Source: Deltaproteobacteria bacterium (GTDB lineage: Bacteria > Desulfobacterota > Desulfobacteria > Desulfobacterales > JAFDCJ01). Taken from it: a DNA stretch of 8,012 bases. The notes beneath the pieces were generated by a model, which saw nothing but the letters and a program-made list of their open reading frames with translations, searched no databases and was not told the origin of the DNA. Made by a program: the position numbers and the translations under genes. The stretch is from positions 1 through 8,012 of the forward strand of contig JAFDDW010000162.1 of NCBI GenBank assembly GCA_019310665.1, in the 5' to 3' direction. Below, piece by piece: positions 4,921 to 8,012 of this stretch. The first letter of the stretch is position 1. Every line of letters starts with the position of its first letter.

Positions 4921-5451
4921 TTACCCCATATCAGGCTCAACCTGGAGGGTATCGTTGATGCGGTTGACCAGATTTGCCAGGGTGATCACCATCGTCAACT
5001 CAACAATTTCATCCTCGGAATAATACTTTCCCACATATTCCAGAACGTCAGCGTCAACGGCGGTCGCCCCACGGGTTACAATGTCAGCAAAGCGAATGGT
5101 GACTTTTTCTTTTTCGTCAAAGGCCTCACTGCGCTGATAAAACTTCAGCCCTTGTATCTGTTCATCGGTAATGCCAACCTGCTTCGCCGAAGCAGTGTGA
5201 AAGAGGGTTCAATAGCGGCAATCATTTATGCTGGAAGTTTTCAGATAGGCCAGCTCTTTATACCGGGCTTCGATTTTGCCTTTTCTCATGATCGCATCGT
5301 AAAACGGAAGGAGGGTTTTCAGGGCTGCTGGAAATCTGGCGACCACCCCGAAAATATTGGGTATCTTGCCGATTTCTTGTTGAATCTTGTCATAGATTCT
5401 ATGCAGCTCGGCCGGCGCTTCTTCTTTGGTCAGGGGTGTTGGTATTTTCAT
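4921..5451 (-). CDS. AhpD-like / carboxymuconolactone decarboxylase-family selenoprotein (in-frame UGA = Sec81)
   Basis: This is one 176-residue protein if TGA at 5209-5211 is read as selenocysteine. The AhpD/CMD core contains KELAYLKTSSINDC (65-78), then R79-Y80-U81, then TLFH (82-85), matching the AhpD redox motif C-x-x-C-x3-H with U replacing the resolving Cys. Glu66 matches the relay Glu of AhpD, and Cys78 and His85 are intact; the His of AhpD's CxHC is Tyr80 here. After the TGA the same frame stays open for 95 codons and continues as family sequence (TASAKQVGITDEQI, RFADIVTRGATAV, VITLANLVNRINDTL). Total length agrees with AhpD (about 175). The expected role is thiol/selenol peroxidase or disulfide reductase in the cytoplasm. 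The start ATG 5451 has AAAGGAG 7-8 nt upstream. The cupin gene follows 16 bp downstream. A plain nonsense mutation is the alternative, but it is unlikely given position, open frame and hairpin. Confidence 0.87.
5179..5211 (-). promoter_or_regulatory. Selenocysteine UGA codon with bacterial SECIS hairpin
   Basis: Read on the reverse strand, the UGA (5211-5209) is followed after 13 nt by a perfect 7-bp stem CTGCTTC / GAAGCAG (5195-5189 and 5185-5179) closing a GGC loop. The loop lies 20 nt after the UGA and has G in its first two positions. Both properties agree with the published consensus for bacterial SECIS elements (short apical loop carrying an early G, roughly 16-37 nt from the UGA). The hairpin lies inside the coding sequence for TASAKQ, as bacterial SECIS elements do, and would recruit SelB. 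Confidence 0.75.
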
Positions 5452-5497
5452 TGGGACTCTCCTTTCTTGGTCCGAGTGAAACGCAACATTGATAAAT

Positions 5498-5636
5498 TCG
5501 TAAAAAGTCGAATTCATCAGGTGTTTGGTGTTTCGTGTTTGGTATGAAATAGATGATGCAATATCGGTATGTTAGAATACTAAATAGCAAATACAAAACA
5601 CGCTCGTAAAAAGTTTGCTTTTCCGACTTTTTACGA
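5498..5636. repeat. Inverted-repeat-bounded intergenic element
   Basis: TCGTAAAAAGTCG (5498-5510) and CGACTTTTTACGA (5624-5636) are exact 13-bp inverted copies bounding a 139-bp AT-rich segment. It has no coding potential. A third copy of the core TCGTAAAAAGT lies at 5604-5614. The layout is like a miniature inverted-repeat element, but no target-site duplication was found. It spans the likely promoter region of the selenoprotein-cupin unit. Confidence 0.5.
5521..5541. repeat. Heptad tandem repeat, GTGTTTG units
   Basis: Three contiguous 7-bp units are present: GTGTTTG, GTGTTTC, GTGTTTG. The array lies inside the inverted-repeat-bounded segment and repeats the 7-bp period seen in other gaps of this window. 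Confidence 0.6.
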
Positions 5637-5637
5637 G
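5603..5637 (-). terminator. 12-bp perfect hairpin after the M48 gene, possible terminator
   Basis: CTCGTAAAAAGT (5603-5614) and ACTTTTTACGAG (5626-5637) form a perfect 12-bp stem with an 11-nt loop, beginning 12 nt after the reverse-strand M48 stop. The following bases on that strand (CGTGTTTTGTATTT) are only partly T-rich, so termination is plausible but not certain. It shares its right arm with the larger inverted repeat. Confidence 0.4.
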
Positions 5638-5649
5638 ACCGTCAACCTT

Positions 5650-6462
5650 TTATAACCTGTAGCTCGGCCGCTCTCCCTTCTGCTCGTAGTAGGGCATCAT
5701 CTCAGGGACGTATTCGGCCAGTGTCTTTTCGCGATTTGCCGGAGCCGGATGGGTGCTGAGAAATTCGGGAGGCCCTTTGCCGCCGACCTGGGCCATCTTT
5801 TGCCACAGGGTGACCGCCGCACGCGGGTCGTAACCGGCTTTGGCCGCCAGCTCGATGCCGATACGATCCGCCTCGGATTCCGCCGCACGGCTGTTGGGCA
5901 TCTGGACTGCCAGGGCGGCGGCCAGCGCAGCCCCTGTTAGCGCCAGACCTTTGCGATCTGAAAAAACCCCCACCGCGATCACCCCGGCCGAACTGACCAT
6001 GGCCACCGACATCTTCTCGGCTGAATGCTTGGCCAGCGCATGGGCAATCTCGTGGGCCAGGACCTGGGCCAGCTCGTCATCGCTTGGTTTGATTTTGTAT
6101 ACCAGACCGGTATACAGTGCCATCTTTCCGCCCGCCATGGCCCAGGCGTTGACCGTCTTCGGATCATCGATGATCTTGATGCTCCATTCCCAATTCTGTG
6201 TCTCCGGGCGCATTTTTAACGCCTGGGCAATCAAACGCCCGGTAATCCTGTAGACGCGTTTTTTCAACGCCGGATCGTTGTCGATCTTGCCCTGCTGTTC
6301 ATAGGATTTTAGCATCTCGACGTATGCCTGTTTGGAAGAGGCAATAGCCGATTCCTCCGAGACGATCATGAACTGTCGTCTGCCGGTGGGGCTGGTGGCG
6401 CAGGCAACGATGAGATAGATGAGGGCCGTGCAAAGCAAAAATCTGCCTGAAAACCTTTTCAT
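5650..6462 (-). CDS. M48-family zinc metalloprotease, lipoprotein
   Basis: This 270-aa envelope protease is of the LoiP/BepA-like M48 group, which degrades misfolded outer-membrane or periplasmic proteins. A short basic start (MKRFSGR), a hydrophobic segment (8-20) and a lipobox ending IVAC (18-21) predict a lipoprotein with lipidated Cys21. The zinc site is HEIAH (137-141, catalytic Glu138) with the third ligand in ESEAD (195-199, most likely Glu195). The GGKMALYTGL strand (111-120) before it and the closing STHPAPANRE (236-245) are also typical of M48. A hydrophobic stretch (155-187) separates HExxH from the third ligand. The frame extends upstream to 6609, but that extension is the antisense of a mazF remnant, so ATG 6462 is the start. 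No Shine-Dalgarno precedes it; a promoter placed almost on the start codon suggests a leaderless message. Confidence 0.88.
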   Translation of the reverse strand: MKRFSGRFLLCTALIYLIVACATSPTGRRQFMIVSEESAIASSKQAYVEMLKSYEQQGKIDNDPALKKRVYRITGRLIAQALKMRPETQNWEWSIKIIDDPKTVNAWAMAGGKMALYTGLVYKIKPSDDELAQVLAHEIAHALAKHSAEKMSVAMVSSAGVIAVGVFSDRKGLALTGAALAAALAVQMPNSRAAESEADRIGIELAAKAGYDPRAAVTLWQKMAQVGGKGPPEFLSTHPAPANREKTLAEYVPEMMPYYEQKGERPSYRL

Positions 6463-6469
6463 AGGAAGA

Positions 6470-6498
6470 AAACTAAGGGTCGTATCGCTGGCTGTCAA
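6470..6498 (-). promoter_or_regulatory. Candidate promoter for a leaderless M48 transcript
   Basis: On the reverse strand a perfect -35 TTGACA (6498-6493) is followed by 17 bp and a weak -10 TAGTTT (6475-6470, 3 of 6). The predicted start falls at or within 1-2 nt of the ATG at 6462, which would explain the lack of a ribosome binding site. Confidence 0.35.
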
Positions 6499-6547
6499 GC
6501 GCAGACATGAGATCCTACCGGTGTCTGTACGGGTCGTTGAAACTTCT

Positions 6548-6612
6548 AAAAAAAGCTTGCAAAATATTTCAGAACCCTGGATTAAGATACCGTGACGAAG
6601 GTTTTGCAAAAT
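6548..6612 (+). pseudogene. Degenerate fragment of a mazF toxin gene
   Basis: These 65 bases align without a gap to 3028-3092 inside the intact mazF; I count 51 identical positions, including the near-identical run CTGGAT-AAGATACC. In the matching frame it reads KKLAKYFRTLD, stop (TAA 6583-6585), DTVTKVLQN, against KKLEKFLGTLDQDTMTKVSQK in the intact toxin. The Gln codon CAA has become TAA. Only the part encoding the last third of the protein survives; no start, no RP motif and no antitoxin remnant are seen nearby. It is a relic of a second MazF-type locus, not a working gene. Divergence from the intact copy suggests either an old duplication or an independent related toxin. Confidence 0.7.
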
Positions 6613-6632
6613 AGGAAGAAAAAAACTGTATT
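6604..6632 (+). promoter_or_regulatory. Weak candidate promoter of the ene-reductase gene
   Basis: TTGCAA (6604-6609, 4 of 6) is followed by 17 bp and TGTATT (6627-6632, 4 of 6). Its -35 half would lie inside the mazF relic. Nothing better is seen between the relic and the ATG at 6692. Confidence 0.25.
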
Positions 6633-6691
6633 CACCGGTAAAATCGCGTCGTACAATAACCCGGCAGCTTCAAATTCAAAGGGGAATCAAA

Positions 6692-7813
6692 ATGAAAAAA
6701 AGCGCCTATCCGAACCTGTTTAAGCCCTTGACGGTAAAGGGGTTGAGGCTTAAAAACCGTATCACCATGGCCCCCCTTTATCTGGGCTATGCCGCTGACG
6801 GGGGCAGGATTTCCCCCCTGCTGCTTTATCATTACACGCTTATGGCCCAAGGTGGGGCGGCCCTGGTCATGGTTGAAAACGCGAGCATTACAGCTGCCGG
6901 CAGCGGTTCGCCGCGAACCATCCGCTGCGACCACAACCGGTACCTTTCCGGGCTTGAAAAACTTGCCGCGGCGATCAAGTCGCAAAAAAGCCGGGCCGGT
7001 CTGCAGATCAACCACGCCGGGCGCTTTGCCTATGTAGCGGATCCGGTGGCACCGTCGGCGGTGACCACGTTTAAGAGAACCCCCCGGGCGTTGACCCAAA
7101 AAGAGATCATCACCATTGCCAGACAGTTTGCCAACGCGGCGGTCAGGGTCCAAAAGGCCGGCTTCGACCTGGTGGAACTTCACGGGGGCACCGGCTACCT
7201 GCTGTCCCAATTCGTATCGCCGCGCACCAACAAACGTAGCGATGAATACGGAGGGGCCCTGTCAAATCGCATCCGGTTTCCCCTGGAGGTCTTAAAGCGC
7301 GTCAAAGATGCGGTGGGGGATTTTCCGGTTGGCTATCGCTTCCTGGCCGATGAATGGCTGCCCGACGGGTTGCAGGTAAAAGAATCCGTTGTGCTGGCCC
7401 GGGCCCTGGCTGAAAACGGCATTGCCTATATTTCCACCATGGCCGGGACCTATGAATCGTTTTTTCTCCCCGAGGTGGTCCAGCGGTCCAAAAATCCCGG
7501 CTACATGGTCTCGCTGGCCGCTGCCGTTAAAAAGCAGGTGAGCGTTCCGGTGATCGCCGCCGGCAGGATTTCGACCCCCGCCAGGGCCGAATCCATTTTA
7601 AATTCCCAAAAAGCGGATCTTATCGGGCTGGCACGCCCGTTGTGGGTGGATCCTCAGTGGCCCCAAAAGGCGCGCCGGGGCCAGGAACGCACGATTGTAC
7701 GCTGCAGTCCCAAATGCAATGCCTGCATGGAACTGGTCATGCAGGGCCAACCCGCATTTTGTCCGCGGTGGAGCCATGAAAAGCGGGCCGCTTACCGTGA
7801 GCTGTTTCGATAG
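6692..7813 (+). CDS. FMN-dependent ene-reductase, old yellow enzyme family, with C-terminal cysteine cluster
   Basis: This 373-aa cytoplasmic TIM-barrel flavoprotein belongs to the NADH:flavin oxidoreductase / 2,4-dienoyl-CoA reductase group and should reduce activated C=C bonds. Family features in order: LFKPLTVKGLRLKNRITMAP (9-28, FMN site), QINHAGR (105-111), a run from LHGGTGYLLSQFVSP (163-177) through TNKRSDEYGGALSNR, and the phosphate-binding segment PVIAAGRIS (about residues 285-293). The usual H-x2-H/N substrate-anchoring pair is His164 and Thr167. The C-terminus has Cys338, 342, 345 and 357 (C-x3-C-x2-C-x11-C), close to the 4Fe-4S cluster of dienoyl-CoA reductases (C-x2-C-x3-C-x11-C). 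The protein ends there, lacking the FAD/NAD(P) domain of FadH, so an external electron donor is likely. AAGGGG lies 7-8 nt upstream of the ATG. The substrate is unknown. Confidence 0.87.
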   Translation: MKKSAYPNLFKPLTVKGLRLKNRITMAPLYLGYAADGGRISPLLLYHYTLMAQGGAALVMVENASITAAGSGSPRTIRCDHNRYLSGLEKLAAAIKSQKSRAGLQINHAGRFAYVADPVAPSAVTTFKRTPRALTQKEIITIARQFANAAVRVQKAGFDLVELHGGTGYLLSQFVSPRTNKRSDEYGGALSNRIRFPLEVLKRVKDAVGDFPVGYRFLADEWLPDGLQVKESVVLARALAENGIAYISTMAGTYESFFLPEVVQRSKNPGYMVSLAAAVKKQVSVPVIAAGRISTPARAESILNSQKADLIGLARPLWVDPQWPQKARRGQERTIVRCSPKCNACMELVMQGQPAFCPRWSHEKRAAYRELFR

Positions 7814-7846
7814 CACCCTAAGAGCAAATAGAAATTTTTTTCAGTA

Positions 7847-8012
7847 TTATTCCAGCAGCCCCAGTTTGCGAAGTGCCCCGGGCGTGGGGGCACCGTTTTT
7901 TTTGTCCCAGCCCCAATCTTTATTTGTTTAACAGTGTTTGCATTGAAATATAGAGCTCATTTTTCAAATCAGCGCCGGTTCGATATTTATTATTTTTAGT
8001 CCAATCATCAGT
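7847..8012 (-). CDS. C-terminus of an aldehyde:ferredoxin oxidoreductase-family gene, apparently frameshifted
   Basis: This gene enters from the right edge, so only the last 50-odd codons are visible. From 8012 one frame is open for 30 codons (ending NELYISMQTLLNK) and stops at TAA 7920-7922. A second frame resumes at exactly that point (7921-7847): KDWGWDKKNGAPTPGALRKL then GLLE and stop. The second segment matches the C-terminal signature of tungsten-containing AOR-family enzymes, in which a Tyr-rich stretch leads to GWD-x-x-x-G-x-PT-x3-L-x-x-LGL. One extra base, or two missing bases, near 7920 would join the two. This may be a real mutation, a programmed shift or a sequence error; the metal and pterin sites lie outside the window. 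It converges on the ene-reductase. Confidence 0.55.
7873..7903 (+). terminator. Intrinsic terminator of the ene-reductase gene
   Basis: GTGCCCC (7873-7879) and GGGGCAC (7887-7893) form a perfect 7-bp GC-rich stem with a 7-nt loop, followed 2 nt later by eight T residues (7896-7903). It lies 60 bp after the stop codon. It also overlaps the reverse-strand AOR tail, where the T-run is the antisense of Asp-Lys-Lys-Asn codons. Confidence 0.7.

Noticed and set aside
4494..4940. Longer cupin start at 4940
   Set aside because: The extra 12 residues run through the upstream gene's last codons, while a strong Shine-Dalgarno sits just before ATG 4904.
5209..5517. Stand-alone 102-residue protein ending at the TGA at 5209
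   Set aside because: Its first 22 residues precede the real start (ATG 5451 with AAAGGAG upstream), and its end cuts the AhpD motif in half. The selenoprotein reading explains the whole locus better.
5152..5547. 131-codon plus-strand frame over the selenoprotein gene
   Set aside because: It is antisense to the AhpD-like gene, crosses its start region and shows no domain.
5840..6253. 137-codon plus-strand frame inside the M48 gene
   Set aside because: Ala/Ser-rich shadow of the reverse-strand protease, which carries HEIAH and ESEAD.
6463..6609. N-terminal extension of the M48 protein to 6609
   Set aside because: The extension includes the antisense of a mazF relic (it mirrors the antisense frame of the intact mazF) and would bury the lipoprotein signal peptide.

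Overview
The window reads as bacterial chromosome, most likely from an anaerobic Desulfobacterota (Desulfobacterales-like) organism. This placement is an inference. It rests on a probable selenoprotein, a tungsten-type aldehyde:ferredoxin oxidoreductase (AOR) tail, a strict-anaerobe style ene-reductase with a cysteine cluster, and gene gaps filled with degenerate 7-8 bp tandem repeats. No rRNA, tRNA, CRISPR array or transposase was seen.

Layout. 2-883 (+): C-terminal two thirds of a cytosine deaminase (CodA family). 884-1172: heptad-repeat gap. 1173-2162 (-): a protein of unknown function with a phosphoribosyltransferase-like PRPP loop, with a strong promoter and a roughly 129-nt leader. 2163-2574: gap with an octad repeat and the toxin-antitoxin promoter. 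2575-3137 (+): a MazEF-type toxin-antitoxin pair overlapping by 4 bp. 3308-4234 (+): an exported DUF3108-like protein. 4235-4493: REP-like hairpins. 4494-5451 (-): a two-gene unit, transcribed as an AhpD/carboxymuconolactone decarboxylase-like protein followed by a small cupin. 5452-5649: an inverted-repeat-bounded gap. 5650-6462 (-): M48 lipoprotein metalloprotease. 6548-6612 (+): a decayed copy of the mazF 3' end. 6692-7813 (+): FMN ene-reductase of the old yellow enzyme family. 7847-8012 (-): the end of an AOR-family gene, apparently frameshifted.

The main discovery is the AhpD-like gene at 4921-5451 (-). A conventional reading stops at an in-frame TGA after 80 codons. That TGA sits exactly where the second cysteine of the family's CxxC-x3-H motif belongs. 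The frame then stays open and family-like for 95 more codons. A perfect 7-bp hairpin with a GGC loop starts 14 nt after the TGA, as expected of a bacterial SECIS element. It is best annotated as one 176-residue selenoprotein with a C-x-x-U active site.

Other points of interest: the cytosine deaminase has Ala in place of the residue matching E. coli Asp314, which predicts 5-methylcytosine activity; a mazF remnant lies 3.5 kb from the intact mazF; and several gene gaps carry tandem arrays with the same 7-8 bp period but different sequences. The selenoprotein and cupin form a plausible redox operon, and the toxin-antitoxin pair is a self-contained module. The remaining genes look like separate transcription units.
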